A stretch of DNA of 64,000 bases, taken from the NCBI GenBank assembly GCA_041551965.1, contig JBFELU010000004.1:7080-71079 (forward strand). The letters run 5' to 3'. Source of the DNA: JBFELU01 sp041551965. GTDB lineage: Bacteria > Actinomycetota > Acidimicrobiia > Spongiisociales > UBA11373. The notes under the pieces are model-generated. The model did no database searches. It had not been told where the DNA came from and was given only the letters and a program-made list of their open reading frames with translations. This document shows, piece after piece, positions 40,764-49,205 of the stretch. Each line of letters opens with the position of its first letter. Position 1 is the first letter of the stretch. Both the position numbers and the translations under genes were made by a program.

Positions 40764-41476
40764 GCGACGTCGTCATCGCCCATCTCTATCCCTACACCAT
40801 GAACATCTACGGGGACACCGGGAACGTGGTCGCCCTCGCCCAGCGACTGCGGTGGCGGGGCATCGAGCCGACCGTGGAGAGGATCGGCGTCGGCGACCCC
40901 TTCGACCTGAGCCGAGCCGACATCGTGGTGGCGGGGGGCGGAGAGGACGAGTCGCAGCTGGCCGTGGCCGAGGATCTCAGCACCCGCTCCGGGGCGATCC
41001 ACGACGCAGTTGCGGCCGGCGTCGTGTTCCTCACCATCTGCGGCACCTACCAGCTGTTCGCCCGCAGGTTCGTGACCCACGACGGCCTGGAGATCCCGGG
41101 GATCGGCGTCTTTGCCGCCGAGACGAGGGGTGGAGCGAAGCGCATGATCGGCAACATCGTCGTGGAGACACGGTGGGGCCCACTGGTCGGCTTCGAGAAC
41201 CACAGCGGCCGTACCGTGCTGGACGAAGCTCAGGAGCCGCTCGGTGCGGTGACGAAGGGCTACGGGAACAACGACCGGAGCAAGAATGAGGGGGCGGTGA
41301 CCGCCAACGCCTTCGGCACCTACCTCCACGGAGCGTTACTGCCGAAGAACCCATCGTTTGCGGACGAGCTGCTGCTGAGAGCATTGCGCCGCCGGCACGG
41401 CGCCGACTTCGAGCTCCTTCCGCTGGACGACACCTTGGAGCGCCGGGCCGCGACGGCGGCGGCTCGGCGCCCGTGA
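40760..41476 (+). CDS. gatD: Lipid II isoglutaminyl synthase, glutamine amidotransferase subunit GatD
   Basis: A 238-residue class I glutamine amidotransferase-like protein of the CobB/CobQ type, which supplies ammonia to MurT. It opens VVIAHLYPYTMNIYGDTGN, the GatD hallmark. The catalytic Cys is in FLTICGTYQLF near residue 94 and the His in FGTYLHGALLPKNP near 190; GFENHSGRT is also conserved. It starts with GTG inside the murT stop. With MurT it indicates amidated peptidoglycan stem peptides. Confidence 0.94.
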   Translation: MSDVVIAHLYPYTMNIYGDTGNVVALAQRLRWRGIEPTVERIGVGDPFDLSRADIVVAGGGEDESQLAVAEDLSTRSGAIHDAVAAGVVFLTICGTYQLFARRFVTHDGLEIPGIGVFAAETRGGAKRMIGNIVVETRWGPLVGFENHSGRTVLDEAQEPLGAVTKGYGNNDRSKNEGAVTANAFGTYLHGALLPKNPSFADELLLRALRRRHGADFELLPLDDTLERRAATAAARRP

Positions 41477-41477
41477 G

Positions 41478-42497
41478 TCAGCGGAGGAGCGGGGCCACTT
41501 CCTCGGCGAGCCGGAGCACGAGCTCCTGCTGCTGAGAGAAGGGCATGCCGGGGAAGTACGAGCGAGCGATCACGTGGAGGGGGAGACCCGCGCGGTCGGC
41601 CACCTCGGTGATGCCCTCGGCCACCAGCTCGGGTGGCCCCACCAGCGTCCGGGCGCGAAGGCGCTCCTCGGCGTCGGCGCTCGGCGTCGGCGGCTCCGGG
41701 AGCGGTCCCGGCCCGCGTCGGGCCGAGGATTCCATGTCGCCGTATTTCCACGTGGTGTAGTGGACGTAGTCGCGGATCTCCTCCCAGCCCCGCTCCGGAT
41801 CGTCGGCGACGTAGATCATCTGGTAGTGCGCCCACTCGAAGGCCCGTTCCGTCCCGGTGCGTTGCCGCTCATCGGCGGCGATGGCGATTTGCTCGGCGAG
41901 GCGATCGGGTGGGGCATTGGAGAAGAATCCGTCGGCGAGCCGGGCGGCGCGGCGCACCGCGGCCTCGGCGTTCCCCCCGATCCAGATGGGAATGGGCCGA
42001 TCCGGAACCGGCCGCACCGCAATCGGAGGCACGCTGTAGACCCCGGCGGGGTGATCGATCACCTCCCCCGACCACGCGGCCGGAAGCAGGGTGAGCGCTT
42101 CCTCCATGGCCCTTCCCCGGGAGCGGCGGTCGACGCCGAGGGCATCGAACTCGACCTCGGACCATCCGAGTCCCAGCCCGAGAACGAGTCTCCCTCCGGC
42201 CAGCAGCGACACCGTGGCGGCGTCCTCGGCCAGCCGGATCGGATCATGGAGTGGGGCGAGCACGACGCCGGTCCCGATGGTGATCCGCTCGGTGCGAACG
42301 GCCATGGCGGCGCTCATCACGAGGAGCGACGGCATGTAGCCGTCGTCGACGAAGTGGTGCTCGGTGGTCCAGATCGAGTCGAGCCCGGCACGGTCGGCGA
42401 GGACCGCCAGCTCGAGGGCTTCCCGGTAGAGGTCGCTCCACGATCGATCGTCGGATGGATGGCGTTGACAGGAGATCAGCCCGAAGCCGAGCCGCAT
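41478..42497 (-). CDS. LLM class flavin-dependent (probably F420-dependent) oxidoreductase
   Basis: A 339-residue luciferase-like monooxygenase family protein. It starts MRLGFGLISCQRHPSDD, has LDSIWTTEHHFVDDGYMPSL near residue 45, ITIGTGVVLAPLHDPIRLAE near 75 and LVLGLGLGWSEVEFDALG near 100. A Pro-rich linker (GPGPLPEPPTPSADAEE) lies near 270. The start ATG overlaps the stop of the ACT gene by one base (TGATG). It is convergent with gatD, 1 nt apart. Substrate unknown. The longer frame upstream is noise. Confidence 0.9.
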   Translation of the reverse strand: MRLGFGLISCQRHPSDDRSWSDLYREALELAVLADRAGLDSIWTTEHHFVDDGYMPSLLVMSAAMAVRTERITIGTGVVLAPLHDPIRLAEDAATVSLLAGGRLVLGLGLGWSEVEFDALGVDRRSRGRAMEEALTLLPAAWSGEVIDHPAGVYSVPPIAVRPVPDRPIPIWIGGNAEAAVRRAARLADGFFSNAPPDRLAEQIAIAADERQRTGTERAFEWAHYQMIYVADDPERGWEEIRDYVHYTTWKYGDMESSARRGPGPLPEPPTPSADAEERLRARTLVGPPELVAEGITEVADRAGLPLHVIARSYFPGMPFSQQQELVLRLAEEVAPLLR

Positions 42498-42880
42498 CAG
42501 GAGAGGGCGAGGCGGGTCCGCGCCGCGTCCACCTCGTCGACGGCGAGGGCGAACTGGAGACCTTCCGCCGAGGAGCGGAGCAGGTACACCGCATCGATGT
42601 TGATGCCGGCGTCGGCGAGGCGGCGGGCCATCGTTGCCAGCGCCCCGGGCCGGTGGGGGAGTGTCGTCACGAGCACCTCGCGCTCGTCGAACGCGACGCC
42701 GGCACGCCGCAACACGGAGCGGGCCGTGAGCTCGTCGTCCACCATCATGCGAACCACGCCCTCCTCGTCGAGCCCGAAGGCAGCCAACGCCTCGACGTTG
42801 ATGCCCGCAGAAGCGATCTGCTCCGTCAGCGTGGCCAGCATGCCCGGCCGGTTGGCAAGGTGCACCGTGAACTCGGTCAT
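42497..42880 (-). CDS. ACT domain protein (two ACT domains)
   Basis: A 127-residue protein made only of two ACT-type folds. The first begins EFTVHLANRPGMLATLTEQI with GINVEALAAFG; the second begins VLVTTLPHRPGALATMARRL with GINIDAVYLL. Such stand-alone ACT proteins bind amino acids or other small ligands as regulatory modules. It is transcribed with the LLM oxidoreductase and has its own leaderless start. The ligand is unknown. Confidence 0.88.
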   Translation of the reverse strand: MTEFTVHLANRPGMLATLTEQIASAGINVEALAAFGLDEEGVVRMMVDDELTARSVLRRAGVAFDEREVLVTTLPHRPGALATMARRLADAGINIDAVYLLRSSAEGLQFALAVDEVDAARTRLALS

Positions 42881-42886
42881 GCCTCG

Positions 42887-42892
42887 ACTCTA
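42887..42892 (-). promoter_or_regulatory. -10 box TAGAGT of the ACT gene (leaderless type)
   Basis: TAGAGT with the 6-nt spacer CGAGGC before ATG at 42880. Confidence 0.5.
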
Positions 42893-42911
42893 CGCCTTCG
42901 GCGGCCGTGAC

Positions 42912-42917
42912 TACGGT
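42912..42917 (+). promoter_or_regulatory. -10 box TACGGT of the small lipoprotein gene (leaderless type)
   Basis: TACGGT with the 6-nt spacer GAGCCG before ATG at 42924. It is divergent from the ACT promoter, with the two -10 boxes 19 nt apart. Confidence 0.5.
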
Positions 42918-42923
42918 GAGCCG

Positions 42924-43325
42924 ATGGATCTGAGGCTCCTGGGCGTTCTCGTGGTGGCGGGCCTCGTCGTTGCGGGGTGTGGCGGGGACGGCGATGCGGG
43001 CTCCGTGCCGCCCGCCGAGGGTTGCGCCGATGTGGTCGACGTCTCGGTCGAGCCCGATGGGGGCAGCGAGTTCACCTTCCGGGTCGCGGTTCGATCGGCC
43101 GACACGGGTTGGGACAAGTACGCCGATGCCTGGCGGATCGTGGGACCGGGCGGTGCCGTGCTCGGTACCCGGGAGCTCACCCACCCCCACGTCGAAGAGC
43201 AACCGTTCACTCGCTCTCTCGCGGCGGTGGCCGTTCCCGAATCGGTGGAGACCGTGACGGTGCGGGCCCGTGACTCGGTCCTCGGCTTCTGCGGACGTGA
43301 GGCGACCGCGGAGATCCCCCGATGA
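42924..43325 (+). CDS. Small hypothetical lipoprotein
   Basis: A 133-residue exported protein with signal peptide MDLRLLGVLVVAGLVVAGCG and a good lipobox (VAGC). The mature part is a predicted beta-sandwich: FTFRVAVRSADTGWDKYADA then WRIVGPGGAVLGTRELTHPH and VTVRARDSVLGFCG, with two Cys residues that may pair. The pattern is similar to small uncharacterised lipoproteins of other bacteria that carry the same GWDKYADAW-type phrase (recalled, not checked). The next gene starts inside its stop codon. Confidence 0.72.
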   Translation: MDLRLLGVLVVAGLVVAGCGGDGDAGSVPPAEGCADVVDVSVEPDGGSEFTFRVAVRSADTGWDKYADAWRIVGPGGAVLGTRELTHPHVEEQPFTRSLAAVAVPESVETVTVRARDSVLGFCGREATAEIPR

Positions 43326-43870
43326 GCACCCACCGGGTCTGGGACGGCGCCGCATGGAGGGACGTGCCGGTGGCCGACCTCGGGGGCGAGCCGCTGGTGG
43401 TGGCGAATGTGGCGGCACTGGTCTTCCCCGACGACCGGCGGGCCGCGCTCTTGCTGCAGCGGAGGGACCGGCCCGGGGAACCGGTGCGCGGCCTGCTGGA
43501 GCTCCCCTCGGGCCGCTGGCGGGCGGGGGAGACCCCCGCCGAGGCCGTGGCCAGGGAGGTCGTCGAAGAGACCGGGCTGCGGGTCCGCGAAGTGGAGGCA
43601 CCGGTGCGGCGCTACGAGGCCCACCGTCGGCGACCTTTTCTCAGCCTCGACCCGCTGGCGATCACCGTCGGAGTCGAGGGGGCCTATCCCGCCCTGCACC
43701 TCGTCTTCGCCTGTTTGGCCGAGGGGGAACCGCGGGCGCTGGCCGGGGAAACCGCCGATCCCCGGTGGTACCGGCTCGAAGAGGTTCGTCGCGCCCTCGA
43801 GACGCCGGGGGACTTCACCGGACCCACAGTGGCGATCCTCTCCGAGTGGTTGGCGGGAGCGGGCGCCTAG
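43322..43870 (+). CDS. NUDIX hydrolase
   Basis: A 182-residue NUDIX-fold hydrolase. The NUDIX box is complete and runs from GRWRAGETPAEAVAREV to VEETGLRV, with the GETPAEAVAREVVEETG core at about residues 62-80. It cleaves a nucleoside diphosphate linked to another moiety; the exact substrate, for example ADP-ribose, is not predictable. It begins in the stop of the lipoprotein gene (ATGA) and its stop overlaps that of the convergent universal stress protein gene by 4 nt. Confidence 0.9.
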   Translation: MSTHRVWDGAAWRDVPVADLGGEPLVVANVAALVFPDDRRAALLLQRRDRPGEPVRGLLELPSGRWRAGETPAEAVAREVVEETGLRVREVEAPVRRYEAHRRRPFLSLDPLAITVGVEGAYPALHLVFACLAEGEPRALAGETADPRWYRLEEVRRALETPGDFTGPTVAILSEWLAGAGA

Positions 43871-44361
43871 AGGTCGTCGCTTTCGGCGTCGGGGCGGGTC
43901 GTCGAAGGGACCACCAGGACCGGGCGTCCCAGCTCGCGCATCACCCGGGCGGAGACGCTCTCCCATTCGTCGAAGAGGTGCTTGGTGGCTCCCAGGACGA
44001 CGACGTCGGCGTTCCAGGCCTCCGACTCCTCCACGATGGTCGCGGCCGGATCCTCGCCCTCGAGGTGCATGACGTAGGGCTCGATCCGGCGGGTCTGGAG
44101 CGCCGCCAGGATCGGGTCGGTGAGTCGACGGCCCCGCTCCTCGACGTACCGTTCGATCACCGCGTCCTCCTCCTCTGACCACGCCGGGGAGCCCTCGGCG
44201 AGGGGATGCCACTGCTCCGATCTGATCGTGTCGAGAAAGGACCGGGGTACCTCGATCACCGTGAGCACCGCGACGGCGCCGTCATCGCCGACGAGCCGCT
44301 CGGCGAAGTCGGCCACGGGATCGGGAGAGAGGACGCCGGCGGTGGCGATGAGCATCCGCAC
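43867..44361 (-). CDS. Universal stress protein-like (USP) domain protein
   Basis: A 164-residue USP-fold protein. It begins MLIATAGVLSPDPVADFAE, and its C-terminal part reads WNADVVVLGATKHLFDEWES then SARVMRELGRPVLVVPS, matching the last beta-strands of USPA. The usual ATP motif G-x2-G-x9-G-S/T is not intact (GATKHLFDEW), so nucleotide binding is doubtful. The GTG at 44361 is preferred because TAACCT lies exactly 7 nt upstream; an ATG at 44355 is the alternative. Confidence 0.8.
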   Translation of the reverse strand: MRMLIATAGVLSPDPVADFAERLVGDDGAVAVLTVIEVPRSFLDTIRSEQWHPLAEGSPAWSEEEDAVIERYVEERGRRLTDPILAALQTRRIEPYVMHLEGEDPAATIVEESEAWNADVVVLGATKHLFDEWESVSARVMRELGRPVLVVPSTTRPDAESDDL

Positions 44362-44368
44362 GGGTTTC

Positions 44369-44374
44369 AGGTTA
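44369..44374 (-). promoter_or_regulatory. -10 box TAACCT of the USP gene (leaderless type)
   Basis: TAACCT with a 7-nt spacer to the GTG at 44361. Confidence 0.5.
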
Positions 44375-44390
44375 TCGGTCGGAGCGGGGG

Positions 44391-44396
44391 TACGCT
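44391..44396 (+). promoter_or_regulatory. -10 box TACGCT of the flavin reductase gene
   Basis: TACGCT lies 22 nt before the GTG at 44419. The short leader would carry GAGGAG as ribosome-binding site. It is divergent from the USP promoter. Confidence 0.4.
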
Positions 44397-44418
44397 GCCC
44401 GCCCCAGCGAGGAGTGGC

Positions 44419-44928
44419 GTGGACCGTCCCGACGAGCTCGTGAACAGAGTCCTGTGGAAGATCCCAAACGTCCTGTGCCTCATCGGTTCCCGGTCGGGTG
44501 AGGAGTGGAACGGGATGACCGCGTCCTGGGTGACACAGGTCGCGATGGAGCCCGTGCTCGTCGCGGTGTCGATCGACAAGAAGGCCGTGAGTCATCGGCT
44601 GATCGTCGAGGGGGAATCGTTCACGGTGAATCTGTGGCCCCGCGACGACACCAGGCCGTTCGTGAAGTTCTCCAAGCCGGCGGTCAAGGAGGGTATGGCG
44701 CTGAACGGCCGCCCGATCACCGAGCGGGTCACCGGAGCCCCCGTCTTCGAAGAGGCGGTGGCCTATCTCGATTGCCGCCTGGATCGTGTGGTCGATTGCG
44801 GGACCCACTCACTGATGATCGGCGAGGTGGTCGATTGCAGCTTCCTCTCCGACGACCCCGAGACGCCGGTGGCTCGAATGGAAGACACCCGGATGAAATA
44901 CGGGGGCGTCAAGCGCGGCGGTCACTGA
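44419..44928 (+). CDS. Flavin reductase family protein
   Basis: A 169-residue FMN-binding split-barrel protein (PF01613). It shows CLIGSRSGEEWNGMTASWVTQ, the flavin-binding GMTASW-type motif, and VLVAVSIDKKAVSHRLI, then FTVNLWPRDDTRPFVKFSK. It supplies reduced flavin or reduces other substrates; the partner is unknown. The GTG start has GAGGAG 4-5 nt upstream. Longer frames back to 44206 are antisense to the USP gene. Confidence 0.88.
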   Translation: MDRPDELVNRVLWKIPNVLCLIGSRSGEEWNGMTASWVTQVAMEPVLVAVSIDKKAVSHRLIVEGESFTVNLWPRDDTRPFVKFSKPAVKEGMALNGRPITERVTGAPVFEEAVAYLDCRLDRVVDCGTHSLMIGEVVDCSFLSDDPETPVARMEDTRMKYGGVKRGGH

Positions 44929-44934
44929 CCGGCG

Positions 44935-45438
44935 TCAGGAGCGCTGCAGGAGAGCGCCGATGTCGGCCCGCTCCGATCGGGTCAGAGGGCGGCTCGTATG
45001 CGCCCAGACCGCCTCGGCGAGGCGCCCCGGCCTCACCACGAGGAGTCGGCCCAACCTGGTTCCGTCGCCCGGGCCCTCGGTGACGAGCACGGGATAGGGG
45101 TGGATCCGGGGGTGATCGTCGGCGAGCAACGCCCGTAGGGCAAAGGTGTTGCGGAGTGCGGTCTTCACCGGCTCCTTCACCCTCAGTCCGTTGCGGATCA
45201 CGCCCTGGGGCCGGATAGCGGCCGGCCGGAGATCCGGATCGAAGTGCACCGTGAACACGCCGTTGGGGCCCACCAGGACTCGGTCGACGACACCGCCGGG
45301 GACTGCGACGTGGTCGAGAGAGATCCATTCTTGGGGGAGTTCGGTGGTCTCGGGTCGAACCCCGGTGGGTAGGGCATCGAGAAGCCCGACCGCAGGACGA
45401 GGCGGTGCCGCAGGTTCGAGAGTGAACACCTGTGCCAT
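44935..45438 (-). CDS. Divergent NERD-like (nuclease-related) domain protein
   Basis: A 167-residue protein whose core WISLDHVAVPGGVVDRVLVG then PNGVFTVHFD has the arrangement of the NERD domain (PF08378), in which a conserved Asp precedes a VGPxGVF-x-I-E-x-K strand. Here the catalytic E-x-K is replaced by V-H-F-D, so nuclease activity is unlikely. The C-terminal part (LGRLLVVRPGRLAEAVW and SRPLTRSERADIGALL) is also found in NERD proteins of actinobacteria. No helicase partner is adjacent. Its stop is 6 nt from that of the convergent flavin reductase. Confidence 0.6.
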   Translation of the reverse strand: MAQVFTLEPAAPPRPAVGLLDALPTGVRPETTELPQEWISLDHVAVPGGVVDRVLVGPNGVFTVHFDPDLRPAAIRPQGVIRNGLRVKEPVKTALRNTFALRALLADDHPRIHPYPVLVTEGPGDGTRLGRLLVVRPGRLAEAVWAHTSRPLTRSERADIGALLQRS

Positions 45439-45474
45439 CGGGAAGCCATCGGCCGGTTCGGACGGCCGCTTGAG

Positions 45475-46668
45475 TCAGTGGAGGGGATAGCCGGGCTGGC
45501 CGGAGGCGAGCCAGCCCTCGAATGCCTCAGCGTCGGGCACGTCCCTTCCGGCGGCCGCCGACATCACGTAGCGGTGGTGGAGGAAGTCCGCAAAGGCCTG
45601 GACCGGATCGTCGGTCCTTCGGTTGGGGAGGGCACGGATTCGATCCATGAGGGGCTCGAAGATCTCGACGCGCCAACGGATCGCCGAGATGTCCTTTCCT
45701 GCGGGTGTGGTCAGACCGAAGTCGTACCGCGAGAGATCCGAGAGGATCTGTCTTGCCTGGCGTTCCGAGGCTTCCAGGCCGGTGAGTTCCCGTAGTCGCC
45801 GGGTGTGGTAATGCCGTCCCCCTACCTTGAGTCGCATGCGGACTCGATCGCCTCCGGCATGGGGCACGAGTTCGAGGTCGTCGACTTCGAACCCGAGGGC
45901 ATTGATGCGACGGATCTGCTCGGTGATGCGATAGCGCTCATCGGGTCCGACGATCTCGGCGCGGGTGATCTCGGCCCACAGCGCCTCGTAGCGTCCGGCG
46001 ACGTCCTCTCCGAGCGCGAGGTCGGCGTCGTCGATGTCCGCACCCTGCGAGGCGGCGATGTCGGCCATGCCTCCGGCGACGTTCTGGATCATGATCGCGA
46101 GGTCGTCGGCGCGTTGACCGTCGGAGAGCTCGTTGCGCAACTCGGCGGTCTCGGCGTCGACCATCGTCACGTCGATGGCCTCGGCGTCGTAGCGATAGAG
46201 GACGTTCGACAGCGAACAATCACCCCAGTAGCACCCCAGGGCGTGCAACTCGATCAGGAGGCCGGCAAACGCGTCCAGCATCTGGTTGCGGCGGTCCCCG
46301 AAACCGGTGCCGGAAAGCAGCTCTCGGTATGAGAACGCATAGGGGAGGTAGGCGGTGATGACGGCCGCCGACCATTCGGCGTCGTGATCGACCCAATCAC
46401 GCTCCACCAATCCGACCGGTCTCACCGCGGGGGCGTCGATCTCCTCCAGGGTTCGCAGCACCTCGTATTCGTGGCGGGCGGCCCGAAGCGGGAGTTCCTT
46501 GACGGCGTAGATGCCCTCGTCGTACCCGTAGAACTGCACCTCGTGGCGGGAGATCCCCTTCGGCAGGTCGAGGCGGCGCGGGTGGTCCCATTCGACCAGC
46601 GACCGGTCCCAGGGGAGATCCAGGAAGTCGGGGTTTCCGGCCCGAACGACGATATGCGGTGTCGCCAT
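45475..46668 (-). CDS. DUF4032 protein with lipopolysaccharide-kinase-like fold
   Basis: A 397-residue protein of an actinobacterial family with DUF4032 in the C-terminal half. The N-terminal part is kinase-like: the Lys in GIYAVKELPLRAARHEYEV would be the ATP-binding lysine, and LIELHALGCYWGDCSLSN looks like the catalytic loop with Asp and Asn, followed by VDAETAE in place of the DFG region. The substrate is unknown. ATG at 46668 is chosen since the frame to 46773 is charged and low in quality. It is followed downstream by the NERD-like gene. Confidence 0.82.
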   Translation of the reverse strand: MATPHIVVRAGNPDFLDLPWDRSLVEWDHPRRLDLPKGISRHEVQFYGYDEGIYAVKELPLRAARHEYEVLRTLEEIDAPAVRPVGLVERDWVDHDAEWSAAVITAYLPYAFSYRELLSGTGFGDRRNQMLDAFAGLLIELHALGCYWGDCSLSNVLYRYDAEAIDVTMVDAETAELRNELSDGQRADDLAIMIQNVAGGMADIAASQGADIDDADLALGEDVAGRYEALWAEITRAEIVGPDERYRITEQIRRINALGFEVDDLELVPHAGGDRVRMRLKVGGRHYHTRRLRELTGLEASERQARQILSDLSRYDFGLTTPAGKDISAIRWRVEIFEPLMDRIRALPNRRTDDPVQAFADFLHHRYVMSAAAGRDVPDAEAFEGWLASGQPGYPLH

Positions 46669-46830
46669 GTCCCGGCATTGTCGCCGATCGGAGCAATACC
46701 CAGAGCCATGGTCGTGCCGCAACGGATCAGCGTCCGGGGCGGCGAGCGGGTCGAGATCGTCGAACGGCTCCAACCCGGAGGAAGACTCGTCGCGGAGCCG
46801 GCGGTCTGCGAGGCGAGCAGGCCGCCCTCG

Positions 46831-47268
46831 TCACATGATCTCGCCGAGCCTCTTCAGCAGCGCGGTTTCCTCGGTGTGGATCTCATCGAGGGCGCCGACG
46901 AGCAATGCGTTCAGTGCGGTGCCGCCTCGAAGGAAGTCCGTCGACAGACCGATCATCTTCCGGTGCTGATTCCGGTGAAGACGATCGGCGTGGGCGAGGC
47001 CTACCTCAACGGCCACCCCTTCGTCGGGGACGCGGCCATCGAGGACGCACAGCAGCACGTCGCACTCCAGCACCTGCTGACTGTCGAGCTCGAAGATTCG
47101 CCGGGCAACCTCAGGCCTTCCGATGACCTTCGGGTCGAGGGGGCCCTCATACCCATCCCGCTGTGGGAGGAAGACATCGAAGCCGAGCGCCTCGATCGAG
47201 GCGGCGAGCCGGGCGTTGAACGCTCGCTCCTGGGCGCTGAACAGGGGAGCGGCAAAGTACAGGCGCAT
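46831..47268 (-). CDS. Nucleoside 2-deoxyribosyltransferase family protein
   Basis: A 145-residue protein starting MRLYFAAPLFSAQERAFNAR with the family's conserved phosphate- and base-binding segments: FDVFLPQRDGY near residue 35, then a CDVLLCVLDGRVPDEGVAVE segment (Asp-Gly, Glu of the active site) near 70-90 and GLAHADRL. It transfers deoxyribose between bases or hydrolyses nucleosides. The ATG at 47268 has GGAGG about 6 nt upstream. The gaps 46669-46830 and 47269-47480 hold short open frames without supporting signals. Confidence 0.85.
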   Translation of the reverse strand: MRLYFAAPLFSAQERAFNARLAASIEALGFDVFLPQRDGYEGPLDPKVIGRPEVARRIFELDSQQVLECDVLLCVLDGRVPDEGVAVEVGLAHADRLHRNQHRKMIGLSTDFLRGGTALNALLVGALDEIHTEETALLKRLGEIM

Positions 47269-47451
47269 GGAGTACCTCCGGCGATGCCATGCTATCGGAA
47301 GATGCCGGTCGGCCTTCCTGGGATCGAACACGTCCACGGCGCGATCCGCCACACCGTGTCGATCGCTTCGACCGAGGGCTCGCCTCTCGGGTCGGATGGC
47401 CGCTCCGCCGGGGTCTTCGTGTTCGACCTGCTGCGCCGGATGGCCTCGGCG

Positions 47452-47457
47452 TAGGAT
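47452..47457 (+). promoter_or_regulatory. -10 box TAGGAT of the aldehyde dehydrogenase gene
   Basis: TAGGAT lies 23 nt before the GTG at 47481. The leader contains CAGGGAGGG, a good ribosome-binding site. Confidence 0.4.
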
Positions 47458-47480
47458 TCCCGGGACCAGGGAGGGAATCG

Positions 47481-49193
47481 GTGACCGCTGCACCCGTCGG
47501 GATCCATCACGAGCCGACCTCAACGTTTCAGATCGACCAATCGGTCGAGACGCTGCGGAGCCGGGCGGCCGATTGGTCTGCCGTGCCGATCGAGCGGAAG
47601 ATCGAGTACCTCCGTGCCGTTCAGGGCGGGACTCTGGCGGTGGCGCACGACCTGGTGGCCGAGGCGATGGCCGCCAAGGGCGTCTCGGAGAGGGTCGCGG
47701 CCGAGGATTGGTTGAGCGGGCCCATCATCATCTTGCGGACGCTCCGCTTCTTGATCGAGACGCTGGAGAGCATTCGCAGGACCGGCCGCGTTCCGATCGA
47801 GGATCGCGACGTCTCGGTGCGGTCCGACGGGCAGGTCGTGGTGCGAGTCACGCCGGCCGACATCTACGACCGGATCCTGTATCGGGGCTGGGAGGCCGAT
47901 GTGTGGATGGAGCCCGACCTCGCTCGTCCCGATCTCCTCGATCATACGGGCGGCATCTACACCAAGCCGGAGACTGCATCGCCCGGCGTCGCCGTCGTCC
48001 TCGGTGCCGGCAACGTGATCAGCATCGGGGCCCTCGACGTGATCCAGAAGCTGTTCGTGGAAGGCAAGACGACGATCCTCAAGCACAGCCCCGTGAACGA
48101 TTACGGCGGGCCCTACGTAGAGCGTGCCTTCGCCGATCTCATCGCCGACGGGTACCTGCGCACGGCGTATGGAGGGACCGAGGTGGGAGGTGTCCTGGTC
48201 GGCCACCCCGCGGTGGACGAGGTGCACATCACGGGGGCGGCGGCCAGTCACGATGCCATCGTGTTCGGCCCCGGTGAGGAGGGTTCAGCTCGCAAGGCCC
48301 GCAACGAACCCCTGCTGACCAAACCGATCACGAGCGAGCTCGGCAACGTGAGTCCGGTCATCGTGGTGCCGGGGGCGTGGAAGACCCGGGACCTGCAGTA
48401 CCAAGCCGAACACCTGGCCACCCAGATGCTGATGAACGGCGGTTTCAACTGCAATGCCGCCAAGGTGGTCGTCATGCATCGCGCCTGGGGGCAGCGAGAG
48501 GAGTTCCTCGATCACCTGAGGGCCGTCCTGATGTCGTTCCCACCGCGACCCGCCTACTACCCGGGCGCCGAGGCACGCTTCGATCGGTTCGTCGGTTCGC
48601 ACCCCTCTGTGGAGATCCTCGGGGTCCGATCGGAGGGCTATGTACCTCCCGCACTGCTCATGGATGTGGACGCCGGTGGTGATCACCCCGCGTTCGGGGA
48701 GGAGTCGTTCTGCTCGGTCTCCGCGGTGACGTTGCTCGACGGGGATGACCCGGCCGACTTCCTCACCCGAGCCGTCGCGTTCTGCAACGAGCGGCTCAAC
48801 GGAACGCTGAACGCCACGGTGGTGGTCGACCCGGCCACCGCCGAGTCGATCGCCCCGAGTCTCGATGCGGCCACGGCCGGGCTCCGGTACGGGGCGGTCG
48901 GAGTGAACCTCTGGGGTGGGGCCGCCTTCGCCTTGGGCACCACACCGTGGGGCGGCATCCCCGGCCAACCCCTCGACGATATTCAGAGCGGCCGCGGGTT
49001 CGTCCACAATGCTCGGTTGTTCGATCGACCTCAGAAGACGGTGATCCGCGCGCCCTTCAGGATCGTGCCCAAGCCGCCGTGGTTCGTCACCCACCGCAAC
49101 CCGCATCGAGTGTTCCCCAAGTTGGCGGCAATCGAGGAGGCCCCGTCGCTGGCCCGGGTCCCGGGAGTGATCCTGGCCTCGCTCCTGGGCTGA
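47481..49193 (+). CDS. Aldehyde dehydrogenase family protein
   Basis: A 570-residue member of the ALDH superfamily. It has a cofactor region VAVVLGAGNVISIGALDVIQ with the conserved Lys in TTILKHSPVN, the oxyanion and general-base segment SELGNVSPVIV with its Glu near residue 295, and the nucleophile Cys in MNGGFNCNAAKVVV near 320. The long, unusual N-terminus and C-terminus match a poorly studied group annotated as aldehyde dehydrogenases. Substrate unknown. It starts with GTG and is convergent with lhr. Confidence 0.88.
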   Translation: MTAAPVGIHHEPTSTFQIDQSVETLRSRAADWSAVPIERKIEYLRAVQGGTLAVAHDLVAEAMAAKGVSERVAAEDWLSGPIIILRTLRFLIETLESIRRTGRVPIEDRDVSVRSDGQVVVRVTPADIYDRILYRGWEADVWMEPDLARPDLLDHTGGIYTKPETASPGVAVVLGAGNVISIGALDVIQKLFVEGKTTILKHSPVNDYGGPYVERAFADLIADGYLRTAYGGTEVGGVLVGHPAVDEVHITGAAASHDAIVFGPGEEGSARKARNEPLLTKPITSELGNVSPVIVVPGAWKTRDLQYQAEHLATQMLMNGGFNCNAAKVVVMHRAWGQREEFLDHLRAVLMSFPPRPAYYPGAEARFDRFVGSHPSVEILGVRSEGYVPPALLMDVDAGGDHPAFGEESFCSVSAVTLLDGDDPADFLTRAVAFCNERLNGTLNATVVVDPATAESIAPSLDAATAGLRYGAVGVNLWGGAAFALGTTPWGGIPGQPLDDIQSGRGFVHNARLFDRPQKTVIRAPFRIVPKPPWFVTHRNPHRVFPKLAAIEEAPSLARVPGVILASLLG

Positions 49194-49205
49194 GTCCCAG
49201 GGCTC

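Noticed and set aside
47284..47454. A 56-codon plus-strand frame with GC-biased third positions, ending VFVFDLLRRMASA
   Set aside because: It looks slightly protein-like, but it has no ribosome-binding site or promoter at the right distance and no recognisable motif. A minus-strand frame over the same bases looks about as plausible. Not enough for a gene call.
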